A DNA stretch of 29,445 bases from Sperchopsis tessellata (Eukaryota; Arthropoda; Insecta; Coleoptera; Hydrophilidae): assembly GCA_033557685.1 (NCBI GenBank), contig JAWQRN010000447.1, forward strand, positions 1-29,445, written 5' to 3'. The position numbers and the translations under genes are program-made. Under the pieces are notes generated by a model. It worked only from the letters and a program-made list of their open reading frames with translations, was not told the DNA's origin and searched no databases. Of this stretch, positions 22,401 to 29,445 are shown one piece after another. Position 1 is the stretch's first letter; each line of letters opens with the position of its first letter.

Positions 22401-25400
22401 ATTGTCATAAAAGTTTGTAATTTTCGGTATTTACATAAAGCATCCAATTGATTTTTTAGTCATTCTAGCTTGATTGATTATATTGCTTAATCAATTAATC
22501 AAAAAATTCATTAGTCAAATATCGATAATCTAATAATTAATTATCAAATGATAATCGATTATTTTACAATAACCGATAATTAAGTGAATATTTTACAATA
22601 TGAAATTTATAACTTTTTCTGATGTTTACATGTGGATAGTCTTGTAAGAAAGTATATAAAAATAACCATAATTTATTAAAATTATACCTTATTTTGCATA
22701 TTTGAACTGTTTAAACCTTACAGTTTATCCCAAATTCTCTACATGGATATCTCAGTTATTTTAAGAGATAAAAGGTAGGTTTAAATTCGGCAGATTTGTG
22801 TATTCTTATAGGAAGCGATAATTCATCATTGGAAATGATCTACACTATAGTTGTTTTTGAAAAAATTTAAAATAATATAAAATTTTTATATTGTTATTAT
22901 TACTTTATTGTTGGGTATTTGGAAACAATTTCCTAAGGCCACTTTTAGTTTCATATCATTTAAAAATATTATAATTTGTTTCCAATATTTCATCTTCTGA
23001 GGGATATCATCAAGGTCATTTTTTTAAATACGGACTACCAATATTTGTATGCTATTTTGTATATATTTTTTTTTGTGATTTCAACAAGATATCACAAATG
23101 GTAAAAATGTTGATATTAGGGCTCTAAAACATATATTATATATATGACAACTGTGACAAATGTAAGTTATGTTCATTATTAATACATTTTAACCTTTAAA
23201 TTGGCTCGAAATAGATATGAACATAGAATTGGTTCACAAAATGAAAAAGATATTTTGAACGAAGTAAGAATTATTTAGATTTATGCATCAATGCATCATG
23301 TAAGTAAGTTTTCCTGATTATTTACTAAGAGATTCTGAAAAAAAACATAGTTGCAAGGCACACAAAATTTAAGTCCGTCAGTGCCCATGGATATTCCTGG
23401 AGATTTACCTCACTGATGATTGTTGAATTTATATTAGGAATATAATAAATTGGTATTATATTACGCTACCAATTTTTTATAATAAATGTATGTGCCAACG
23501 CACACTGTAAGTGCAATTTATTCACAGTCATCTTAGATCTATAATATAAATTGATATATAATGGTACAAAAACAACTATTTAAAAAACGTAACTTGATGA
23601 TGTCACATAATTGACAAGACATTGTAAGAAAATTTTGATATTTGAAATAAAAAAGAAGTAGAAACGGAGAAGCCACTTTCCTTCTACAATAAGAACACAG
23701 ACTGGTCAATCTTCAAACAACTGGTGAACGAAAACATCTGCCTCATGCTTGCCTTAAAACTGAAGACGAACTGGAAGAAGTCTTTGAAAATCTCAACAAA
23801 GTAATTTAAGGCGCAGCATGGGAATCGACCCCAAACACAAAACTTCTCTCAACTAATGTTGACTGCCCAAGAAAAATAAAAAACAACATAGCCGAAAAAA
23901 TAAAACTAAGAAAACAATGGTAAGTCTCAAGACTAGCAAGCGACAAAGCAGTCACCAAGAAACATAAAAAAACCACATAGCTGAAAAAATAAAGCTGAGA
24001 AAACAATGGTAAGTCTCAAGACTAGCAAGCGGCAAAGCAAAACTGAATAAAGATACAAAAGACCTGAAAGAAATGTTAGAAAATCACAAAAATTAAATCA
24101 TACAGAACTGCTTGCAAAACCTAACTGCAACCTAAACAATGAACTACTCATTATGGAAAGTAGCAAGAAAACTAAAAAAGACCCAACAAAGAGTACCACC
24201 TATATGAAAGCAAAACGGATGCTGGGCAAAGACTGGAAAAGAAAAGGCGGAAACATTTGCTGGACACTTAGCTTAAGTATTCCAACCATTCCCATCTGAG
24301 CTATATTCCGAGGAGGCGGAAATAATGAAATTCCTAGATGCAACGTTCCAAATGAGTGAACCAATAAAAAGAGTCAAGATAGGAGAGGTAAAATCAGCAA
24401 TACGCACCCCAAAACCAAAGAAAGCACCTGGATACGACCTGATAACCAGCAAAATACTAAAGGAACTCCCGGAGCCTGCTGAAAAATTAATTACAATGAT
24501 ATTTAACACAGCAAAAGAATAGGTCACTTCCCAACACAGTGGAAAACTGCCCAAATCATACTAATACTAAAACCTGGCATAGCACCCGAAGACTTTAGCT
24601 TGTATAGACTTATCAGCCTTCTACCTCTGATATAAAAATTCTACTAAAGTGTTTGCAGCCCATCCTGGAAGAGCTGATGTCCTCACATTAATTTGGATTC
24701 GGTTAAAAATTAGCCACTACTGAGCAAGTTTACCGCATCATCAAAAAAATAAAACAAGACTTCGAATCAAAAAAATACTGAAAGCCAGGCATTCGATAAA
24801 GTCTGGCATATCGGACTTCTATTTAAACTAAAGAAGAAGTTACCACATAACATGTACCAAATTTTAAAATCCTATATAATAATTCTCAAGTCTATTTCTA
24901 ACTTGTGTCAAACACCCAATACATTTATTGAATTTTTGGCCATATTTATTTATTTTAGTTATTACATGCCCTAAATAAAGAATAACTAACTAAACTAGTG
25001 TAGTGGTTTTCAGATCAAGGGGTTATGGATTTAAACTGAATCCTGCTGAGGTGGTATGTTTTATGTTGTTAGCAAACACCTTTATACAATGTCTTCCAAG
25101 AGAAACATAAAGCAGTACTTTCCTTGTTCCGTAGGTTATTGAGATCAAGTGCACGTTAAAAATTAATTCTTTTAGTTGGAATACCAGATATTCAAAAATA
25201 AAAACACACTTACAATTTGAATGTTCATTTTTCTATGCCAAATTTTTAATAGCCTCTTCGTTTCATGCACCTCATTCTTCAACTTCACGTAATCTTCAAC
25301 TTCTGGTACCTACAATATATTTCATCATTCAAAACTTTTAACTACTCAAATTTACCTATTGGACCTACTCTGTAGTTCTCAACGAGATCCTTCAGGTTAT

Positions 25401-27389
25401 CTCGAGCTTCAGTTTCTTCACCAACCTGAGTTTCAGCCTTTTCACTTTCAATATCCAAAGAACGCGTTTTTTTCTGACATGTTTTTATAGCCTTTCTAAT
25501 TCCGTTCAGTTCATCCACTTGGGTCTGAAGAAAGTTCTTGAATGTGGTCAAAACCAAATTAGCATTACCACTCATTCTTTTCAATTCGATTAGGTGAAGA
25601 TTCTTCTGCTCGATTTTCTTTTGGAAATGCTGATTTTCAATGGTTATCTTTTCAAAGTCGACTTCATGAACGTTCTCTCCTAACTCTCCCTTTTGTAGAA
25701 GAAAACTATTAAGTTTGTTCAATTTTATTTTTGATGTACTGCACCGAAGCCTCATCTTATCTATTGTGAATTGGGCGCTTTTTATCCAGTCATTCATATA
25801 CCTTGCAAAGAAAGTCAGAGAGTTACAGTTATTGAGTGTATATCTTTCCACTAGATCCAACTTGGACCATTTCATTTTAATTATAAGTTGTTATATCAGT
25901 TATGCTAAACAAAAAAGCCCCAAACAATGATCTGATAGTGACATCTTTCTATGGGATAGGGTAATGAAAAAATGGGGATGATGTGTGCCCTGTATAAGAA
26001 TAGCAGAGATGTCCTTTTGAAGGGCCTAGATGGACTGGGCATTTTCCTTTCGTTAAATATCACTTGCCTCTTGAGTTACAACAACAAAATTGTATACAAT
26101 CTTATTATAGATTTCATAACTAGCGGAAACATTACTGTATAATACAAGTTTCTGTCTTGTTTCAATTTGGTGGTTTCTTAGGAGATTATTTATCTTATTT
26201 TTCGATATATTGATCTAAAATTCGATACATATATGTATATTTTCTAGTAACACCAAATATGCTGCAACAGTTTTACTGAAAATTATATACTGGTATTATT
26301 TTTTGGGGATTATGTTTTCCTTCCCAAACTTAATCGGAGTATGTCACTAACATTTAAGATTGGACTATTTTAGATGTATTGATTTGTTTTAAAACTTTAT
26401 TGGGTCACGCAGTCTGCTGTTATCTCATTTGATTTGGTTATTAAAAAAAGTATTAAAATATCTAAAATTTTAAAATGCCAATGACGTACCATAACATAGT
26501 TTAGGAAAGAAACAAGGAACATCAACCCCTAAAAATCGTGGTAGGAGAAGATACCATATCTACTTGTACAACGATAAAAATATCAGCCTGTATCTCTTAT
26601 TCAGTAAAACTAACGAAGCAAAGTTAATGTCACTAGTTGTTATAAATGTACCGAATTTTATCAATATCAGTACCTCGAAAAATGAAAGAGATAAAAAAAT
26701 CGCCTTCCCTCAAATGCAATAAAAATTATCTTGAACTTGTTTTTAAATGTTGTGTAATAACTGTTAGTTTACTAAAGGAGATATCAAATATTTGAAAGAA
26801 ACAAAAATTTTTTAAACAAACTAAAAACCAGTGATGTATCACAAAAAAGTTTGTGACGGAAAAAGAATACATAACCCCCCAACAAATATCACTCTGTATA
26901 CCACATTCAATAAAACTACTAGCGTTGTTGATCTTACTAGGTATATGTGTATTTAATTTTAGATCAATATGTAAAAAAATGTGTGAGATAGAAAATAAAA
27001 TCAAAAATAAATTGAAATTTTCCTGTATCTCGAAAACAAAAGTTTTTAGAACATACGTTTATATGAAATTTTTACTTAAAATGATCTGTATAATCACTTT
27101 TTGAAATTAATGTAGTTACTTAGGAAAACGATGCATAGATAAAACCACTCACTTTATAAATTTCTCTGCTGGTATGCGTTGTGCTATTGGATCCGTCCCT
27201 TCTATAACCACAACTTGTTCAAAAAGCAGTTTTGCATCTTCTGTTTCGCTCAATCGAATACTAATTTCTTCTAGTTCAGCTCTTAGATTACATTTTTTTC
27301 TATGTCTCCTTCTAATGAATATCTCCAATTGTATTTGCATTTCTTCAACCGCTCTTAGAACTAAATCGGTCCTCAAATTTGTGTTGATT
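19284..27389 (-). CDS. CFAP263: CFAP263/CCDC113-like paralogue, copy 2 (5' end not found)
   Basis: Five consecutive exons are visible: 27153-27389, 25369-25801, 25214-25309, 19456-19529 and 19284-19401. They are joined by GT/AG sites in consistent phase, giving 318 complete codons plus a stop. The order of conserved blocks is FEQVVVIEGTDPIAQR, KYMNDWIKSAQF, VDFEKITIENQHF, GNANLVLTTFKNFL and VPEVEDYV, the same as in copy 1 and in the CCDC113/CCDC96 domain. All five exons are free of stops and frameshifts, so the coding part has probably been kept under selection or is not very old. Exons matching copy 1 exons 1-3 (N-terminal 144 residues) were not found between 27390 and the divergent ANAPC13 gene at 28480. 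The gene may be 5'-truncated, may use a diverged short first exon, or may start at an internal Met. The intron at 19530-25213 holds two LINE relics. Confidence 0.82.
19456..19529 (-). CDS. CFAP263: CFAP263 copy 2, penultimate exon
   Basis: 74 nt, acceptor TTTCTAG, donor GTATGT, which is weaker than the GTAAGT of copy 1. The peptide begins ITLSTCKAKLVKLVG and ends EILR plus two bases. Same length and phase as copy 1 exon 8. Confidence 0.82.
19530..20639. other. GC-richer island in the copy 2 long intron
   Basis: About 19560-20470 is visibly richer in G and C than the rest of the window. It gives overlapping open frames on both strands with low-complexity products (Ala/Thr/Val, His/Gly or Gly/Cys repeats). 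These are by-products of the 18-bp repeat and have no domain. An element-derived or pseudogene origin is possible but not shown. Confidence 0.4.
20244..20311 (+). repeat. 18-bp minisatellite
   Basis: Units start at 20244, 20262 and 20280 (GGCGATGGCCATTACTGT with one variant), followed by a degenerate fourth unit from 20298. The period is divisible by three, which keeps several frames open. Confidence 0.9.
20640..22445 (-). mobile_element. LINE relic in the copy 2 long intron
   Basis: The minus strand shows a pre-RT region (shadowed by the plus frame at 21957-22451), KVVPVHKKGS near 21970, LDLSRAFDSIGHDVLRHKL and GVSCGFVLRSILF (21517-21873), then FAVDTSLL near 21470, where the FADD box has changed to FAVD. 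A C-terminal region full of stops runs to about 20650. The polymerase site is lost, so the element is dead. Confidence 0.75.
22446..23639. other. AT-rich intron sequence of copy 2
   Basis: No coding similarity. Near 22470-22580 there are repeated ATCGAT/TAAT-type palindromes, including a perfect 12-bp one (ATAATCGATTAT) at 22551-22562. Confidence 0.4.
23640..24980 (+). mobile_element. Jockey-like LINE relic
   Basis: The clearest block is PKKAPGYDLITSKILKELPE at about 24415-24480. It is followed in other frames by FPTQWKTAQIILILKPG and ISLLPL, then TTEQVYRIIKKIKQDFESKK and AFDKVWHIGLL. This is the start of a Jockey-clade RT. It stops before the catalytic YADD box, so the 3' half is missing. 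A short A-rich tail with AATAAA lies near 24975. Confidence 0.8.
23886..24039 (+). repeat. Direct duplication, 65-bp units, 89-bp period
   Basis: 23886-23950 and 23975-24039 agree at nearly all positions (only a few differences) and lie inside the Jockey-like relic. This is probably a local tandem duplication after insertion. Confidence 0.85.
25214..25309 (-). CDS. CFAP263: CFAP263 copy 2, 32-codon exon
   Basis: Acceptor ATTGTAG, donor GTAAGT, phase 0 on both sides. It starts VPEVEDYVKLKNEVH and includes WHRKMN. Length and phase are identical to copy 1 exon 7. It is separated from the preceding exon by only 59 bp. Confidence 0.88.
25369..25801 (-). CDS. CFAP263: CFAP263 copy 2, unsplit central exon
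   Basis: 433 nt, acceptor TTTGCAAG, donor GTAGGT after the Arg codon of ENYR. The donor GTAAAT nine bases further would break the frame into the next exon, so it was not chosen. This exon carries the core domain and reads RMSGNANLV without interruption where copy 1 has its LINE-filled intron. Confidence 0.9.
25802..27152. other. Copy 2 intron between its first two visible exons
   Basis: Holds a diverged repeat pair at about 26470-26690 and 26826-27030. Otherwise no coding similarity was seen. Confidence 0.45.
26470..27030. repeat. Diverged direct repeat pair, period about 360 bp
   Basis: Two stretches share an ordered set of words: AATGACGTACC/AGTGATGTATC, AACCCC, ATATCAGCCTGTAT/ATATCACTCTGTAT, and TTCAGTAAAACTA/TTCAATAAAACTA. 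Similarity is roughly 60% by eye. Possibly two copies of one short interspersed element. Confidence 0.5.
27153..27389 (-). CDS. CFAP263: CFAP263 copy 2, first recognisable exon
   Basis: 237 nt, acceptor TGTTATAG, donor GTGAGT. The peptide runs INTNLRTDLVLRAVEEM to PAEKFIK. The leading base belongs to a codon begun in an upstream exon that I could not locate, which argues that a 5' exon exists or once existed. Confidence 0.88.
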
Positions 27390-28479
27390 CTATAACATAA
27401 ACACAAGAAGCAAACGAAGAAATGCTGCTAGAGTGCTAAAGAATATGACAAAAATTTGAGCACTGCGGGAAGAATTAAAATTAAAAGTACTCGCGAAAGT
27501 AAAATAGTTTGTTTAGGTTTGTAGTCTATGTTATAACGTAAGAATGGATCATAATAGTAATGAAACTATAAAAAGGAAATGTGTAGTGAAACAATGTTAA
27601 CATATTACAATAATTTATAATTAAATGCTAAAGTTTTAAAGTGTATGTTAAAACATCAAAAAAATCGATTTTTTGTTTTTTTTACATGATAGAATTATTT
27701 GTGTAGACTATTTTCTCAAAGTTTTAAGTTACAGCCTATGAACGCTATGCCTTACCGCCTGGGTTAAATTGGCATATAGGATTACTCAAAAACTATTAAA
27801 CCGATTGAGTTCAAACTTTGTAAAAATGTTGATAATATCATTACCTTCTATTTGCCGGAAATTATTTTTAAAAAATTAGAAAAAAAAACTTCTTTTTTAA
27901 TACAAATTTTGCGTGATATTTAAATAAATGTCTACAGGAAGCTAGACTGCACGCCGATTCGGAACTCCCACCGCAACCTTGCTGTAACACTCTACCATAG
28001 CTCCGCCATTTTGATGATAAATGAATTTGAAAAAATTGTTTTGTATACTTAAATATACTAGTTAAAAAAAACTGACTAATTTTTTTCCGTCTAAGTGTAT
28101 ATGTCCCATTAAATAATTTTGTGTTAGTGGTTATGTAGGAAAAAAAAGTTGAATTTTTGTACTACAGCTGCAAGTGCAAGTTCGTCAGTTAGTGTGTACC
28201 AGTAACCAAGTGCTTATGATCAGTGTAAAAGTATCAATAATGTTTATTATGTAAGATAAATATGTTTCTAGTAATTCCATACTAATACAAAAAATTTAAA
28301 AAAATTATTTTTGGTTTTATAAATATGGATAATAATTTAATAATTATTTCTGCCGGCTAGTACCTTCCCGTATAATGTAAAAGTATGGTTCACGACGTCT
28401 CATCTGTCAAATGTCGAAACAAAAGTAAACGTTCATTGTCATTGTGAATTTAAATTTTGATATTCTTAAAATAATTTCA
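27390..28479. other. Region between CFAP263 copy 2 and ANAPC13 (divergent 5' flanks)
   Basis: I searched both strands for 5' exons of copy 2 and found none with ATG, matching phase and donor. The ANAPC13 promoter should lie in the last few hundred bases. A TGTCAAATGTC word occurs at about 28406, close upstream of the ATG. The stretch near 27770-27960 has the look of a dispersed repeat but was not identified. Confidence 0.4.
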
Positions 28480-28689
28480 ATGGATAGTCAAGTGGCTATT
28501 GATGGACATTTAGTAGAGTTGATTGACGACGCTTGGAGAGAAGATACTTTGCCATTAGATGACATTTCTGTACCAACACACGAATTGCCAGACCCCGAAG
28601 CAGATAGTGGAGATATTAATTTGACTCTAATAGAACAAGAGCAAAAGTGGAATGATATTGCTCTGTCTTCATTAAGTGAGCATCAATAA
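28480..28689 (+). CDS. ANAPC13: Anaphase-promoting complex subunit 13, complete
   Basis: A 69-aa single-exon reading frame starting MDSQVAIDGHLVELIDDAWR. It matches the small APC/C subunit APC13/Swm1 along its whole length (human MDSEV...LIDDAWREDKLP, about 74 aa). The conserved LIDDAWRED, ELPDPE and EQEQKWNDIALS blocks are all present. APC13 is a structural subunit that stabilises TPR subunits of the nuclear ubiquitin ligase driving mitotic exit. The ATG at 28480 is chosen because the protein then aligns from Met1. The frame is open upstream, but only from non-ATG codons. A good splice donor (TTAG|GTATGT at 28708) lies 18 nt after the stop, so the transcript probably continues into the ZFAND1 exon. 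Confidence 0.92.
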   Translation: MDSQVAIDGHLVELIDDAWREDTLPLDDISVPTHELPDPEADSGDINLTLIEQEQKWNDIALSSLSEHQ

Positions 28690-28707
28690 AAATCATAGAA
28701 TCATTAG

Positions 28708-28834
28708 GTATGTAGAGTATTCTTGGTTGTGGAATTGTTAACATGGTATAGTTGTATGGTTGAAGACCGTAAGAAAATGCACTAGGTTGTTGTTCAGATG
28801 AGTGTGATAAATAATTTTGTTTCGTGTTTTTTAG
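28708..28834 (+). other. Intron between the ANAPC13 and ZFAND1 reading frames
   Basis: GTATGT at the 5' end, and a pyrimidine-rich stretch ending TTTTTTAG at the 3' end, enclose 127 bp. Removing it leaves 27 nt between the ANAPC13 stop and the ZFAND1 ATG. Those 27 nt contain an in-frame TAG, so simple readthrough would not fuse the proteins. No separate promoter for ZFAND1 is evident in this stretch. Confidence 0.65.
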
Positions 28835-28843
28835 AAAACACAA

Positions 28844-29224
28844 ATGGAGCTACCACAAATAGGTCTACAATGTGGTGATTCCACTTGCAAACAATTAGAT
28901 TTTTTACCATTACGATGCAAATGTGGTAAATTATTTTGTTCCGACCATTTCAAAGTGCATGTGGAAATTTGTCCAGAAATTCAAAGCTTTAAAGAAGTTG
29001 TGCTAAAAAAAATCGATGGTTTGTACGTTTGCTCACATCCTGATTGCAAAACAACCAGTGTTCTTCCAATAATTTGTGAAAAATGTCACCAGCATTTCTG
29101 TGTTACACATAGACATATAACTGAATGTTACCAAAAGACATCAGAACAATTAGCAGCAGAGAAGGAAAAATATGCAGCACCTGTTCGGAAGTTCAATGAA
29201 GCAAAAGCAGTTGTTGATTCTCAG
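28844..29224 (+). CDS. ZFAND1: AN1-type zinc finger protein 1, first coding exon (runs off the window)
   Basis: 127 codons from MELPQIGLQC to a CAG codon followed by donor GTATGA at 29225. Two AN1 zinc fingers are visible. Finger 1 uses Cys10, 15, 25, 27, 32, His35, His39 and Cys43. Finger 2 uses Cys63, 68, 78, 81, 86, His89, a following His and Cys95. The spacing and the LDFLPLRC and FCSDH motifs match the N-terminus of ZFAND1/Cuz1, which recruits p97/Cdc48 and the proteasome to arsenite-induced stress granules. The C-terminal ubiquitin-like part is expected beyond the window. The acceptor at 28834 lies only 9 nt before the ATG, so this exon has almost no leader of its own. Confidence 0.9.
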
Positions 29225-29445
29225 GTATGATATGTAAATCAATATCTGTATTTTATAGACTTTAAGATTTAAACTAATTGCAAGTTGTTTATGTGAATTA
29301 TTATTTCATATTGTAAAACTTGTTGGCGAGGCAAAATTATTGTAAGAGATGTATAAAAATAATAATGAAAGACTATGGTGGTTACCCAAATCATTTCATA
29401 AATAGTTTAACACAGAAAGAATAGTAACAGTTGCTCATTATATTG
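29225..29445 (+). other. Start of a ZFAND1 intron
   Basis: Begins GTATGA directly after the Gln codon. AT-rich, with nothing else recognisable before the window ends. Confidence 0.6.

Noticed and set aside
21957..22451. 164-codon plus-strand hydrophobic frame that could be a membrane protein
   Set aside because: It is the antisense shadow of the LINE pre-RT region on the minus strand.
25361..25369. Donor GTAAAT nine bases downstream of the chosen GTAGGT for the 433-nt exon of copy 2
   Set aside because: Using it shifts the frame into the next exon; the chosen site keeps the frame and gives a length equal to copy 1.
28687..28846. ANAPC13-ZFAND1 fusion protein by stop readthrough
   Set aside because: The spliced 27-nt spacer contains a further in-frame TAG, so readthrough of a single stop would not produce a fusion.
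1..29445. Undescribed defence system, operon or CRISPR-like array
   Set aside because: The DNA is eukaryotic, with spliced genes and LINE relics; no regularly spaced repeats or prokaryotic gene clusters are present.

Overview
The window looks like AT-rich nuclear DNA of an insect. Its genes have short spliced exons set among long introns, and it holds many decayed non-LTR retrotransposons (LINEs), one Ty3/gypsy relic and one hAT-like DNA transposon relic. A beetle is my best guess from the general look of the repeats, but nothing here proves the order. Three host gene families can be recognised.

Positions 1177-14423 (minus strand) hold a complete nine-exon gene for a ciliary coiled-coil protein of the CFAP263/CCDC113 family, 475 aa after splicing. 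Positions 19284-27389 (minus strand) hold a second, head-to-tail paralogue. Five consecutive intact exons of it are visible, and exons matching the first three of copy 1 were not found. All shared exons have the same lengths and phases, with one exception: the 433-nt central exon of the second copy is split in the first copy (233 + 200 = 433 nt) by an intron at 6454-8835. That intron is almost exactly one 5'-truncated LINE in the opposite orientation. It is flanked by a 5-bp repeat (TTACC on the plus strand), and the splice sites lie inside the two repeat copies. This is a strong candidate for a spliceosomal intron created by a LINE insertion, and it is the most interesting feature of the window.

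At the right end, on the plus strand, are ANAPC13 (28480-28689, a complete 69-aa subunit of the anaphase-promoting complex) and the 5' part of ZFAND1 (28844-29224, two AN1 zinc fingers, running off the window). A well-formed 127-bp intron lies between the two reading frames. Splicing it would leave only 27 nt between the ANAPC13 stop and the ZFAND1 start, which suggests one dicistronic transcript.

The rest is transposon-derived or unassigned. LINE pieces lie at 1-440 (-), 4970-5560 (-), 6455-8831 (+), 10323-11640 (-), 11825-12960 (-), 14930-16482 (+), 20640-22445 (-) and 23640-24980 (+). A hAT-like transposase relic is at 2259-3330 (+), and a Ty3/gypsy element lacking its protease/RT region, with partial LTRs, is at about 16630-18410 (-). 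A GC-richer stretch with an 18-bp minisatellite lies near 20244-20311. I saw no tRNA, rRNA or CRISPR.
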